Positions 17,735-26,898 are shown, numbered from the stretch's first letter. The stretch is DNA of 64,000 nt from an uncultured Eubacteriales bacterium (GCA_900542005.1 UQLW01000004.1:1-64000), one strand, 5' to 3'. The notes: generated by a model from the sequence alone, not told the origin. A program made the numbers and translations.

Positions 17735-19069
17735 ATGTCCGGACATGAATTATACCGGCCCCGGTTTCATTTCACCCCGGAGGCCATGTGGATGAACGAC
17801 CCCAACGGATTCTTTTTCGACGGAACCCGTTACCATCTGTATTATCAGCACAATCCTAAGGGCAAGGTATGGGGCCCCATGCACTGGGGCCATGCCGAAA
17901 GCCTGGATCTGATGCATTGGACCCACCGCGGCATCGTTATGGCGCCCGACGAACTGGGCGCCATATTCTCCGGCAGCGCCATTGCCGTACCGCCGGGCGC
18001 CATACCGCTGCTGCCCCAGGGCGGGGTCGCTTATCTTTTCACCCATCACGATGATCAGGGGGTCGAACGCCAAAGCCTGGCGACCAGCACCGACGGCGGG
18101 CAAACCCTGGTGAAATACCCCGGCAACCCTGTCATTGACAACGACGGCCTGCCCGATTTCCGGGATCCCAAGGTATTCTGGTACGCGCCCCTGGCCGCCT
18201 GGTGCATGGTGGTGGCCGGCGGGCCGGTGCGTATTTATCACTCCCGCGACCTCGTCCACTGGACGCTGACCCAGCAGCTGGATGAAATACAGACCGAATG
18301 TCCCGACCTCTTCCCCCTCCCCTGGCGGGGGCGCGAGCTGTGGGTGCTCAGCGCCTGCGGCGTCCAGTATTATCTGGGCGAATTCGATGGGCTTAGCTAC
18401 CGCGTGCTGGAGGGGCCGCTGAAGGTGGATGGCGGCGACAGCTTCTATGCCGCCCAAAGCTGCGCCCACGCGCCGGGCCGCCTGCTGTGGATCGGCTGGA
18501 TGAACGGCTCCTCTACCGGCCCCACCGATCCCTGGCGCTGCTCCATGAGCCTGCCCCGGGAGCTGGCCCTGGAGGATACGCCCCAGGGGCCCCGCCTCCG
18601 CCAGGCCCCGGCACGGGAGCTTCAGAGCCTGCGCGGCGCCTCTGTGGCCAGCAGCCTGTCTGCCGGCGGCCAGGCCTGCCTGCCGGTCGACAGCCATATG
18701 CTGGATGCGGTTATCGATTTCCCCGCGAACGGCGAACCGCCCCAGGCCGGGCTCGAGCTCTTTGCCACCGGCCAGGGCGCCTGCCGCATTTCTTATGATG
18801 GCCGCGCCGTCTGCGTCGACCGAAGCGGCGTCATGGCCTCCGACGGCCGGCAGAAGGTGCAGCCCCTGCTTGCCTTCCCTCTGCCCTGGAGGGAATCGGG
18901 CCTGCAGCTGCGGGTGGTGGCCGATCAGTCCACGCTGGAGGTATTCGGCCCCGGCGGCTGTACCATCACCTGCGAGGTCTATGGCGGCAGCGGCGAACAT
19001 CTGCCCGTCCGATGGTCCCTTCAGGCGGGCTCAGCCCATCTCACCGTCTATGAGCTTCCCCTAACCTGA
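17735..19069 (+). CDS. Glycoside hydrolase family 32 (sucrose/fructan hydrolase)
   Basis: A 444-residue GH32 enzyme that cleaves beta-fructofuranosides such as sucrose, sucrose-6-phosphate or short fructans. The catalytic residues are visible: nucleophile Asp22 in WMNDPNG, transition-state Asp144 in RDPKVFW and acid/base Glu188 in TECPDLF. Residues about 310-444 form the C-terminal beta-sandwich. No signal peptide is present, so it acts in the cytoplasm on imported sugar. AAAAGGAGG precedes the ATG. A 35-codon gene follows at 15 bases. No PTS or ABC sugar permease lies next to it. Confidence 0.95.
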   Translation: MSGHELYRPRFHFTPEAMWMNDPNGFFFDGTRYHLYYQHNPKGKVWGPMHWGHAESLDLMHWTHRGIVMAPDELGAIFSGSAIAVPPGAIPLLPQGGVAYLFTHHDDQGVERQSLATSTDGGQTLVKYPGNPVIDNDGLPDFRDPKVFWYAPLAAWCMVVAGGPVRIYHSRDLVHWTLTQQLDEIQTECPDLFPLPWRGRELWVLSACGVQYYLGEFDGLSYRVLEGPLKVDGGDSFYAAQSCAHAPGRLLWIGWMNGSSTGPTDPWRCSMSLPRELALEDTPQGPRLRQAPARELQSLRGASVASSLSAGGQACLPVDSHMLDAVIDFPANGEPPQAGLELFATGQGACRISYDGRAVCVDRSGVMASDGRQKVQPLLAFPLPWRESGLQLRVVADQSTLEVFGPGGCTITCEVYGGSGEHLPVRWSLQAGSAHLTVYELPLT

Positions 19070-19084
19070 GACAGGAGGCGCGCC

Positions 19085-19192
19085 ATGGAAGTATTCCTTC
19101 ATCTGCTCAATTGGGGCCTTTATCTGGCCATTGCCTGGATGGCCGTCCATGTGGTGCGGCGCTGGAGGGCGCGGCGCGGCGGCCGGCGTTAA
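19085..19192 (+). CDS. Small single-pass membrane peptide (35 aa)
   Basis: A 36-codon open frame with an ideal AGGAGG ribosome binding site (about 19073-19078) and an ATG 15 bases after the GH32 stop. The product (MEVFLHLLNWGLYLAIAWMA, then VHVVRRWRARRGGRR) has one hydrophobic helix and a strongly basic C-terminus, so it should insert with the C-terminus inside. No family is recognised. Its position between GH32 and the next unknown gene suggests co-transcription with both. Confidence 0.6.
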   Translation: MEVFLHLLNWGLYLAIAWMAVHVVRRWRARRGGRR

Positions 19193-19221
19193 GGCGGTAT
19201 TTTTCACGGGAGGGCGGCATA

Positions 19222-20703
19222 TTGACAAGCTTTTACCAAGCCTTTTTATCCCATCATATCGACCTTACACCCCTTGGTATGGATCTGAAGGCCAAGGAGG
19301 CCCCCTATCCCTGCACGCCCAAGGGCGCGTCCATCCTGGGCTGGTCCGGCGTCGATGGGATCCATTACTGCCGGATCCGGGGCTGGGGTGAAACGGTCTT
19401 TGCCGTGGAGCCTGCCAGGGGCGCGGCCGGTGCGGTGCATCCTCTGGCCTGGAATTTCCGTGACCTGCTGCGGCTTCTGCTTTATGCCGGAAGCATGGCT
19501 GCGCTAGAAAATGCCTGGCGCTGGGACGATGGCCAATGGGCCGCCTACTGCCGTGAGCATCCCCCCGGCGAGGCGCAGCGTGCCGTCCTGGCCCGTATCG
19601 CCAAGGAAATGGGGCTTTCGCCCATGGAGGAGCCCTGGCGCTATATCCGGCGGCTGCAGGCAGAATTTGACGCTTCAGCCTTCGCTTCCACAGACCAGCC
19701 GCCCGCCGGCCGCCCCGCCCCCTGGAGGGTGTATTTTCACGGCGGCTTTGGCTCCGGCGCGCGGTACGAACGGGCGGGCCGGGAAATTCCGGTGGAAAAA
19801 CGCTTCCAGTGGCTGGGCGGGGCGTGGTATATCCCATCGGTCTATGCCTGCGGCGCGGGGCTGGTCATGGATATCCTGCGGCGGGTTCCAGCTCGGGAGA
19901 TCCTGGCATTTATGGCCCGATGGCAGCTTACAGCTGACGCGCAGGCGGACGCCTTTACCGCCGAGGAGCAGCTCCTCATGGAGGCCGGGCATCCCTTTCG
20001 GACAGATTACTACCCGTGCCTGCGGATAGAGGACGGCGCAGCGTTGAAGGCCTCCCAGGGCTGCGGGATATGCTGGAACCCGATCGACCCGGAGCGCAAC
20101 GACAGGGACGCCGGCCGCGCCCTGCGCCATTATGGCCTGGAGCCCCAGGACGGGTGGAGCATCATGCGCTGGCGCTTCCCCTGGCCGGAGGGCCGCAGGA
20201 TGGACCCCGGCCGCCTGGCCGTAACCCTCTCGCCCGGCGAACGCGCCCTGCCGGGGCCGCGCTTTTCCGTCGCCGGGCCGGGGGACCATGCCTCCTTTAC
20301 CGACCCGGTCTCCGGCGGGCTCCACCGGCTGACCGTCCGCTGCTGTGAGGCCGAACGGCTTGACCCCGCTATCCATCGCGGCGCTGGCGAAGCGTGGCCC
20401 GGCTGCTTCACGGTTATGGGCTATACCGTGGATCCCCCCCTGCCCGAGGGCCGGCTCGTCGTGATGGATACCGCCGGTTCCGATCCGCCGCGGCCTCAAC
20501 CGGGGCAGGCGCATTCTGCCTGCTGCGCCGTTGGAATCATTGGCGGCGCCTCCTGCCCTACCGTCCTTGGGGGCGGGGAGGACGGGCCCGAATCGGTACA
20601 GTACGCCGCCTCCGCCCTCCATTATACGCCGGCTGGGAGCATCACCTGGCGTATGGTCTTTTATCAGAGAAAAGGCGAGGATAGGACGGTCGATCTGCTT
20701 TAA
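19222..20703 (+). CDS. Hypothetical protein, 493 aa, in the GH32-sialidase cluster
   Basis: A cytoplasmic protein I do not recognise. The TTG at 19222 is chosen because GGGAGGGCGG lies just upstream; the open frame continues upstream through the 35-aa gene but in its shadow. The N-terminal 160 residues (FAVEPARGAAGAVHPLAWNF, RDLLRLLLYAGSMAALENAW) look like the 'DUF-type' domain seen in hypothetical proteins of gut Clostridia, faintly SUKH-like. Residues about 165-270 begin YFHGGFGSGARYERAGREI and end in a helical tract. The C-terminal 200 residues appear to be beta-rich. No signal peptide or membrane helix is present. Confidence 0.7.
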   Translation: MTSFYQAFLSHHIDLTPLGMDLKAKEAPYPCTPKGASILGWSGVDGIHYCRIRGWGETVFAVEPARGAAGAVHPLAWNFRDLLRLLLYAGSMAALENAWRWDDGQWAAYCREHPPGEAQRAVLARIAKEMGLSPMEEPWRYIRRLQAEFDASAFASTDQPPAGRPAPWRVYFHGGFGSGARYERAGREIPVEKRFQWLGGAWYIPSVYACGAGLVMDILRRVPAREILAFMARWQLTADAQADAFTAEEQLLMEAGHPFRTDYYPCLRIEDGAALKASQGCGICWNPIDPERNDRDAGRALRHYGLEPQDGWSIMRWRFPWPEGRRMDPGRLAVTLSPGERALPGPRFSVAGPGDHASFTDPVSGGLHRLTVRCCEAERLDPAIHRGAGEAWPGCFTVMGYTVDPPLPEGRLVVMDTAGSDPPRPQPGQAHSACCAVGIIGGASCPTVLGGGEDGPESVQYAASALHYTPAGSITWRMVFYQRKGEDRTVDLL

Positions 20704-20838
20704 CCGGCCCGGCCCCTCCCGGGACCATTGGCCGATAGCGTCATATTTTGGCATACAATGAAAACATTAGACCATACCTCCGCCGCCTATATATGATAAA
20801 ATGAGAGCGCAATCCACGAAAGCTACCGGAGGCCCCCA

Positions 20839-21882
20839 ATGCGGCTTTATCAAGCGGGGGACTGGGGCTATGCCCAGTTCCGCATCCCTTGCCTGCTGGC
20901 CACCTCGGCAGGCGCGCTCCTGGCGCTCTGCGAGGCCCGCAGCAATCCCCGGTCCGATTCCGGGCAGATCTGTATCCTGCTGCGCATGAGCCTCGACGGC
21001 GGCCAAAGCTGGTCCCAGCCCCGGATTGTCGCCGAGGACGCCGGCAACACCGTAGGGAATCCCTGCCTGGTGGAGCACCTCCCCAGCGGGACGCTGCAGC
21101 TGATCTACAACGGCAACGACGGCGCCGTCAGCGAGGCTGATATCCTGGCTGGACGCGGCTGCCGCCGCGTGCTGCGCATGGAAAGCCCCGATGGCGGCCA
21201 AAGCTGGAAGGGGCCCTGGGATATTACGGATCAGGTCACCCGGCCCGGCTGGACCTGGTACGCCTGCGGCCCCTGCCATGGCCTTTGCCTGCCCGGAGGC
21301 CGGCTGGTTATCCCCTGCAACCATGGCGATACCGCGCCGGAGCCTGGCGCGCGCTCGCCCTATACGGGGCATCTGATCCTTTCCGATGACGGCGGCGCCA
21401 CCTGGCGCGTGGGCGCATTGGCTGGCCCCGACGCCAACGAGGCGGCGGCCGCCTGCCTGGGCGACGGCAGGCTGTACGTCAACTTCCGCTCATACCGCGG
21501 CCAGGGCTGCCGCCTGGCGGCCTGGTCCGGCGACGGTGGAGAGACCCTGACGCCGCCGGCAGCGGATACCGCGCTGCGCGAGCCGGTTTGCCAGGGCTCC
21601 CTGCTGGCCTGGGGCGGCGGCCTCTATTTCCTAAACCCGGACGATACCCATGAGCGCCGCCGCCTTACCCTGAAGGCCAGCGCCGACGGGGGCCAAAGCT
21701 GGGCAAACCGCGCCGTGGTCTGGCCCGGCCCCTCGGCCTACAGCGATATGGCGGCGCTGGACGGCCGGCTCTTTATGCTCTTTGAAGCCGGGAAGGACGA
21801 TCCCTACGGCTGGATTGAGCTGGCCTCCCTTGAGCTGGAGGGACCGGCTCATCCCGGCAAAAAAGATAAAAAAAGTGATTGA
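20839..21882 (+). CDS. Exo-alpha-sialidase-like six-bladed propeller (GH33/BNR)
   Basis: A 347-residue sialidase-fold enzyme. The FRIP motif with its catalytic Arg15 (YAQFRIPCLL) starts the propeller. Four Asp boxes of the S-x-D-x-G-x-x-W type follow: SLDGGQSW, SPDGGQSW, SDDGGATW and SADGGQSW. The family releases terminal sialic acids or related sugars; many intracellular members have untested substrates. There is no signal peptide, so it would act on imported oligosaccharide. GGAGG lies 6 bases before the ATG. Two MFS transporters follow and are natural import candidates. Confidence 0.85.
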   Translation: MRLYQAGDWGYAQFRIPCLLATSAGALLALCEARSNPRSDSGQICILLRMSLDGGQSWSQPRIVAEDAGNTVGNPCLVEHLPSGTLQLIYNGNDGAVSEADILAGRGCRRVLRMESPDGGQSWKGPWDITDQVTRPGWTWYACGPCHGLCLPGGRLVIPCNHGDTAPEPGARSPYTGHLILSDDGGATWRVGALAGPDANEAAAACLGDGRLYVNFRSYRGQGCRLAAWSGDGGETLTPPAADTALREPVCQGSLLAWGGGLYFLNPDDTHERRRLTLKASADGGQSWANRAVVWPGPSAYSDMAALDGRLFMLFEAGKDDPYGWIELASLELEGPAHPGKKDKKSD

Positions 21883-21907
21883 CAAGCGGCCCTTCGCCAT
21901 TTAATAA
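21879..21907 (+). promoter_or_regulatory. Promoter of the first MFS gene
   Basis: TTGACA (21879-21884), 17-bp spacer, TAATAA (21902-21907). The -35 box overlaps the stop codon of the sialidase gene, so the transporter can be expressed independently of it. Confidence 0.65.
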
Positions 21908-22030
21908 TAGGGGAGTTTCCCTCAAGCCCAAAGATAGGCGGCGGGAACCGGCATCCTCCCGCTGCGGCTTCTCCGGCTGGATGCGATCAGACAATTGAAT
22001 AGCGCACTAAACTTCCAGGAGGATACGCGC

Positions 22031-23401
22031 ATGCGCAACAAGCTGGATTTCGGCATGCTCAAGCCCAGCAGAATGCTCCCCCGGCTCCGGGACGCCATGA
22101 TCGGCAGCTGGTACTTCCCCGGCGACGAGCTCAGCCGCGACCGGATGAGCCTTATTAACTTTGCCTTTGTCAACAACGTGGTGGCCAACCTGGTGGGCGG
22201 GAACTATCTCACTGGCCTGCTGCTGCTTATGAACGCCGACGACGGCTTTATCGGCATTACCGGCATGATCCCCTTTGCGGCCAACATTGTGCAGCTGATC
22301 GCGCCCATTATCATGGAGCGCTTTACCAAGCGCAAGACCTTCCTGATCGGGTTCCGCTTTACGGCGCTGATGGTAAACGCCCTGTTTATTTCCGTGATCC
22401 CCTTCCTGCCCATCGCCCAGCAGGCCCAGCTGACGCTGGTGGCCCTGGCGCTGGTGGTGGTCAACTGTACCCATGCCATCCTAAACCCCGGCTTTGCCAT
22501 GTGGCATATGCAGTTCCTGCCCAACCGCCTGCGGGCCAGCTTTTTCTCCAGCCAGTCCATCGGCGTGGCCGTGCTGGTGGCCGGCGCTACCATGGGCGCT
22601 TCCGCGCTGGTGGACGCCTTTAAGGCCCACGGCAGCGAAATCACCGGTATTATGGTGGTTCGCGGCATCGCCGTCGCGCTGGTGTTCCTGGACGCTTACC
22701 TTTTGTATCGTATGCGGGAGTATCCCTATGAATCCTCCGGTCAGAAGATCCGGCTTCGGGACGTCTTCACCAAGCCGCTGAAGGATAAGATCTATATGCG
22801 GTCGGTCGGTATCGGCGTGCTCTGGAGCTTTGCGGCCAATATCCCCAGCTCCTTTTACACGGTCTACCTCTTGCAGAATGTCCAGGTCAGCTATACCTAT
22901 ATAACTGCCCTGTCGCTTCTGAACATTCCCTGCATGATTATCTTCACGCCCCTGTGGCGCAAGGTCATCGGCCGCACCGGCAGCTGGTTTAAAATGATCC
23001 AGATCGCCATGACCGGCTATCTTATTCATTATGTGGTGCTATCCCTGGTTACGCCGGCCAACTATCAGTTCATGTACCCCCTGGCCATGATGATCGCTTA
23101 TCCTTTGGGCTCCGGCATTACGCTGGGCTATACCAACGTGCCCTACATCAACGTCCCTGCCCAAAATGGGACCGTCTATAACGCCTTTTATTCCACCGCC
23201 TGCAACGTGGTCGCCTTTCTGGGCGTTATGCTCAGCCGCTCCATCATGCAGAATACGGAAGGCGTGGTGCTGAACATCCTGGGCACGCCCATGATCAACA
23301 AGCAGTTTTACCTGCTGCTGGTGGCCGTTATCATGGCCGCCTCCACCGTCGCAATCTATTTTCTGCGCAGGAACCTGCAGAAGCAGGGCTACGACAGCTA
23401 G
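22031..23401 (+). CDS. MFS transporter, first tandem copy
   Basis: A 456-residue major facilitator with about twelve membrane helices. The N-terminal 50 residues are unusually long and polar for this fold (MRNKLDFGMLKPSRM, then a segment with YFPGDELSRDRM). The central loop MREYPYESSGQKIRLRDVF separates the two six-helix halves. The ATG at 22031 follows AGGAGGATACGCGC. It is clearly paralogous to the next gene, with long identical stretches such as ASALVDAFKAHGSEITG. Its place after a sialidase suggests sugar or oligosaccharide transport, but that is inference. Confidence 0.88.
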   Translation: MRNKLDFGMLKPSRMLPRLRDAMIGSWYFPGDELSRDRMSLINFAFVNNVVANLVGGNYLTGLLLLMNADDGFIGITGMIPFAANIVQLIAPIIMERFTKRKTFLIGFRFTALMVNALFISVIPFLPIAQQAQLTLVALALVVVNCTHAILNPGFAMWHMQFLPNRLRASFFSSQSIGVAVLVAGATMGASALVDAFKAHGSEITGIMVVRGIAVALVFLDAYLLYRMREYPYESSGQKIRLRDVFTKPLKDKIYMRSVGIGVLWSFAANIPSSFYTVYLLQNVQVSYTYITALSLLNIPCMIIFTPLWRKVIGRTGSWFKMIQIAMTGYLIHYVVLSLVTPANYQFMYPLAMMIAYPLGSGITLGYTNVPYINVPAQNGTVYNAFYSTACNVVAFLGVMLSRSIMQNTEGVVLNILGTPMINKQFYLLLVAVIMAASTVAIYFLRRNLQKQGYDS

Positions 23402-23426
23402 TCGGCGCAATTTCCCCCTATACATC

Positions 23427-23456
23427 AAAACTCTCCGGCATATCAGGAGAGTTTTT
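23427..23456 (+). terminator. Rho-independent terminator between the MFS paralogs
   Basis: AAAACTCTCC / GGAGAGTTTTT stem-loop followed by T residues, 25 bases after the first MFS stop. Confidence 0.75.
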
Positions 23457-23520
23457 CCTTGCCCGCCCGGCAGGCGCCCTGCGGCGGGCCATCACCGCAT
23501 ATCATCAGGAGGATGCGCAC

Positions 23521-24891
23521 ATGCGCAACAAGCTGGATTTCCGCATGCTCAGGCCCGGCAGGCTTATACCCCGCCTTCGGGACGCCATGGCCGGCGGCTG
23601 GTATTTCCCCGGCGACGGGCTCAGCCGCGACCGGATGAATCTTCTTCGCTACGCCCTTGTCAACAATGTAATCGCCAATCTGGTAGGGGGAAACTATTTC
23701 ACCGGCCTGCTGCTGCTTATGAACGCCGACGATAACTTCATCGGCCTCACCAGCATGATCCCCCTGGCCGCCAACCTGGTCCACCTCTTCGGCCCCCCTA
23801 TCATCGAGCGCTTTACCCGGCGGAAAAACTTCCTCATCGCCTTTCATTTCATGGCGCTGGTGATGAACACCCTCATGATTTCCATCATCCCCTTTATGCC
23901 CATCGCCCAGCAGGCCCGCCTCACGCTGGTGGCGCTGGCCCTTATCGTTGTCAACTGCACCAACGCTATCATCGGTCCCGGCATCTCCATGTGGCACCTG
24001 CAGTTCTTACCCAAAGAGGTACGGGCCGGTTATTTTTCCAGCCAGTCCATGGGCGTGGCCGTGATGGTGGCTATCGCCACCATGGGCGCCTCCGCGCTGG
24101 TGGACGCCTTCAAGGCCCATGGCAGCGAGATCACCGGCATCATGGTTGTCCGCGGCATTGCCGTAGCCCTTGTGTTTCTCGACGCGTTTTTGCTGCTTCG
24201 GATGCGGGAATATCCCTACGCCGCCTCCGGTGAACGCATCCGCCTGACCGACGTTTTCACCAAGCCGGTCAAGGACAGGATCTATATGCGGACGGTGATT
24301 ATTGCCGTACTGTACGGCTTTGCCGTCAATATCCCCAGCTCCTTTTACACGGTTTACCTGCTGCAGAACGTCAAGGTGGGATACACCTATATCACTGCCC
24401 TGTCGCTTCTGAATATCCCCTGCATGATCGTCTTCACGCCCCTGTGGCGCAAGTTCATCGGCCGCACCGGCAGCTGGTTCAAAATGATCCAGGTCGCTAT
24501 GACCGGCTACCTTTTCAACTATATCCTGCTGGCGCTGGTTACGCCCGCCAACTATGCATACATGTATCCGCTGGCCATGCTGGTAGCCTATCCCTTCAAC
24601 GCGGGGCTTGCCCTGGGCTTTGCCAACGAGCTATATATCAACATGCCGTCCGAGAACGGCACCCTGTACAGCGCCTTTCACACTGTAGCCTATTCGGCCT
24701 CCGCCTTCCTGGGGGTCACGGTCAGCCGGGCTATCATGCAGCACACTGAGGGCGTGGTATTGAATATTCTGGGCATGCCGATGATCAATAAGCAGTTCTA
24801 TCTGCTGGTGGCCGCCGCCGTTATGGGTGTTTCATCCGTTGTCATCTTTTTTCTCCGCAGAAACCTTGCCAAAGAAGGGTACGACAGCTAG
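23521..24891 (+). CDS. MFS transporter, second tandem copy
   Basis: A 456-residue paralog of the gene before it, of identical length and start context (AGGAGGATGCGCAC then ATG). The two share most of their residues, including the N-terminal MRNKLDF and the C-terminal NKQFYLL, while many aligned codons differ only in the third base. This points to an old duplication kept by selection. Substitutions cluster in some membrane helices (for example FIGITGMIPFAAN versus FIGLTSMIPLAAN), so substrate preferences may differ. A terminator separates the two, which argues for separate control. Confidence 0.88.
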   Translation: MRNKLDFRMLRPGRLIPRLRDAMAGGWYFPGDGLSRDRMNLLRYALVNNVIANLVGGNYFTGLLLLMNADDNFIGLTSMIPLAANLVHLFGPPIIERFTRRKNFLIAFHFMALVMNTLMISIIPFMPIAQQARLTLVALALIVVNCTNAIIGPGISMWHLQFLPKEVRAGYFSSQSMGVAVMVAIATMGASALVDAFKAHGSEITGIMVVRGIAVALVFLDAFLLLRMREYPYAASGERIRLTDVFTKPVKDRIYMRTVIIAVLYGFAVNIPSSFYTVYLLQNVKVGYTYITALSLLNIPCMIVFTPLWRKFIGRTGSWFKMIQVAMTGYLFNYILLALVTPANYAYMYPLAMLVAYPFNAGLALGFANELYINMPSENGTLYSAFHTVAYSASAFLGVTVSRAIMQHTEGVVLNILGMPMINKQFYLLVAAAVMGVSSVVIFFLRRNLAKEGYDS

Positions 24892-24900
24892 CCATCTCCC

Positions 24901-24934
24901 AAAATGGAAGGAGCCATCCGGCTCCTTCCATTTT
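24901..24934. terminator. Bidirectional terminator between MFS and lipoprotein genes
   Basis: A perfect 15-bp stem (AAAATGGAAGGAGCC / GGCTCCTTCCATTTT) with a 4-base loop lies between convergent genes and can serve both strands. Confidence 0.8.
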
Positions 24935-24940
24935 GCGCAC

Positions 24941-26713
24941 TTATTGCATATAGCCTGCCGCTTGATAATCAGTCAGGGCATTTTTATATCGTTCCGTCAT
25001 GGCCGCTTCTAGCTCCTCCAGCCCGCCTTGAAGCAGCCCGGCTTGAAGCGTTTCCCACGCTTCCATAAGCGCCTGCTCTGTGGGCGCAGATACCATGGCC
25101 TGCGCAGCCTGGAGGAATTGGTATTCAAGGCGATCGTAGGTTGCCTTAAGGGTGGGCGACCCATAACCGGGCAACGCCTGCCCCAAGGCGGGGTTGCGCT
25201 GAGTATACATCTTGCGCTTTATTCCGGCCCGGATGATTTGCTCCCGCAGTATCCGGTCCGCATCCCCGGTTCCCTCGGCAGCGGCGGAAGCCTGAACCGA
25301 CTGCGACACCCAGCCGTTGTAAACGAACGGCCAAAGCGTCACGCCCGTTTCAACCATAACATCGGGGTTTATGACAATATCTTCAATCTCATATATCGGA
25401 TTGACCGGATCGCGCTGATAACGCATTATGCCCTCGTTCATTTCATAGTGTTGCTGCTGAAGGCCCCATTGCGTCAGGCGTCCGCCTGCGTCGCTATGGA
25501 GAAATTGCATCCACAATATGGCGCGCTCCGGATGATGGCATACACGGGTGATAAAGGTTCCTCCGCCCTGGCTCTGTGCGCCGCCTGCTTTCCCCCATCC
25601 CATATCGGCCTCCTGCGCCTGCAGCGTCCCCTCAAAGGTAAGCGGCGTTTCGATCAGCGCATATGGGAAGCAATCCTCGCCATCCAGCCGGTGATAGCCT
25701 TCGGCATATAAAGATCCAATATGCATGGTGCTGCACTGGCCGCTGGCAAACCACGCCCCCCGATAGAGGGCGGAATATTCAGAAAGCAACATAAAGCCCG
25801 CTTCTGCCGTTGGATGACCGGGATCGGCGCCATATCGGAACCGTTCCCCGTTCCAGGGCAAAACCGTCTCCGGCAAAACGAGAATCCCGTCTTCCTTCCA
25901 GCGGCGCAGTCGCTGAAAGTAGTCCAGCCATGCCTCCTGGCACCAGGGCGTGCGAATTGTCCCGCTTTCTTCCTCCCAGTAAATATCCTGATGCAATCCC
26001 ATCCAGACAGGCAGCGGGTTCTTTACCGCATCGCCAAGTTTAAGCGGCACGCTTATGCCCAGTTCATCCCCCCGATCCCGAACCTGATACAGGAGGCTTT
26101 CCAATCCCTCTACCGAATCGGGCATATCCGCCCCCAACCGGGACAGGATATCGGTGCGCAGGCTCATCGCATAAGACAGGGGCAGTGGAATGCTGTCATC
26201 CTGATACACCTTATCCGAGCAAAACCCGTTTTTTAGCGTATAGACATGGCCGTCCTCGCTCCGGTTTGCCAAAAGCTCCCGTCCATCGAGTTCAGCCCAG
26301 AAGTCCGGGCAATATTGCTCGGCCAACCCATCCCAGGCCCAAGACATATCCCTGTTATTCATCTGCTCGGCCTCTTTGGCGCTCGCCAGGTATACCAAAT
26401 CCGGCATGTCGCCAGACGCCCTGCATTGCTCCAGGGACTGGTAGCCGTTGGGCATGACCAGCCGGACCCCTGTCAAATCCATGATGGCGCGCGATACTGC
26501 GTCTTCGCCCCATGCCGCCCGCTTCCCACCGTTGCCCCCAGATGCATAAAAATAGTTGGTCGAAAAGCTGACCGGCTCCGTCTTCTCCTGCCAGCTGGCG
26601 CGCTTCTGCTCCAGGCCGGGGGCGGTGGAGGCGGCTTCCCGCGCTCCTCCTTGGCATGCTCCGCAGAGCAAGGCGAGCACGAGGGAAAGGATGATCGAAA
26701 GGCCTCGTTTCAT
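24941..26713 (-). CDS. Extracellular solute-binding lipoprotein
   Basis: A 590-residue lipid-anchored binding protein of the LipO/COG1653 type that delivers a solute to an ABC permease. The signal peptide MKRGLSIILSLVLALLCGAC ends in a lipobox with the lipidated cysteine at about residue 20. The mature part holds typical segments (AIMDLTGVRL, DMPDLVYL, ADPGHPTAEAGFMLLSEYS). The ATG at 26713 is preferred over a GTG at 26722 that touches the GGAG site. No permease genes are adjacent, so it may be an orphan receptor or sensor. Codon use and GC are slightly lower than its neighbours. Confidence 0.85.
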   Translation of the reverse strand: MKRGLSIILSLVLALLCGACQGGAREAASTAPGLEQKRASWQEKTEPVSFSTNYFYASGGNGGKRAAWGEDAVSRAIMDLTGVRLVMPNGYQSLEQCRASGDMPDLVYLASAKEAEQMNNRDMSWAWDGLAEQYCPDFWAELDGRELLANRSEDGHVYTLKNGFCSDKVYQDDSIPLPLSYAMSLRTDILSRLGADMPDSVEGLESLLYQVRDRGDELGISVPLKLGDAVKNPLPVWMGLHQDIYWEEESGTIRTPWCQEAWLDYFQRLRRWKEDGILVLPETVLPWNGERFRYGADPGHPTAEAGFMLLSEYSALYRGAWFASGQCSTMHIGSLYAEGYHRLDGEDCFPYALIETPLTFEGTLQAQEADMGWGKAGGAQSQGGGTFITRVCHHPERAILWMQFLHSDAGGRLTQWGLQQQHYEMNEGIMRYQRDPVNPIYEIEDIVINPDVMVETGVTLWPFVYNGWVSQSVQASAAAEGTGDADRILREQIIRAGIKRKMYTQRNPALGQALPGYGSPTLKATYDRLEYQFLQAAQAMVSAPTEQALMEAWETLQAGLLQGGLEELEAAMTERYKNALTDYQAAGYMQ

Positions 26714-26838
26714 GTTGCCCACACTCCATTATAAGATGCCCTTTTATTATATTATTTAATGCAAAAATTTACCATGCACAATTTTTATATAGCTAATCGA
26801 GCATTTATCAAATTTATCTATACGATCAATATTTTTTA

Positions 26839-26873
26839 TATAATATATATGTCGAATGGTATTCGACATATAT
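26839..26873 (+). promoter_or_regulatory. TATAAT box with a perfect 13-bp palindromic operator
   Basis: TATAAT at 26839-26844 is followed at once by ATATATGTCGAAT-GGT-ATTCGACATATAT (26845-26873), a perfect inverted repeat across the expected transcription start. No good -35 box is seen. The region is AT-rich against a GC-rich background, so a repressor operator for the Cys-rich small gene is the likely reading; an RNA hairpin is also possible. Confidence 0.5.
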
Positions 26874-26898
26874 TTTCAAAAAACAGAAGGGCAAAACA

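Noticed and set aside
17750..19000. A 416-codon open frame on the minus strand
   Set aside because: It lies antisense to the well-supported GH32 gene and has repetitive, non-protein-like composition.
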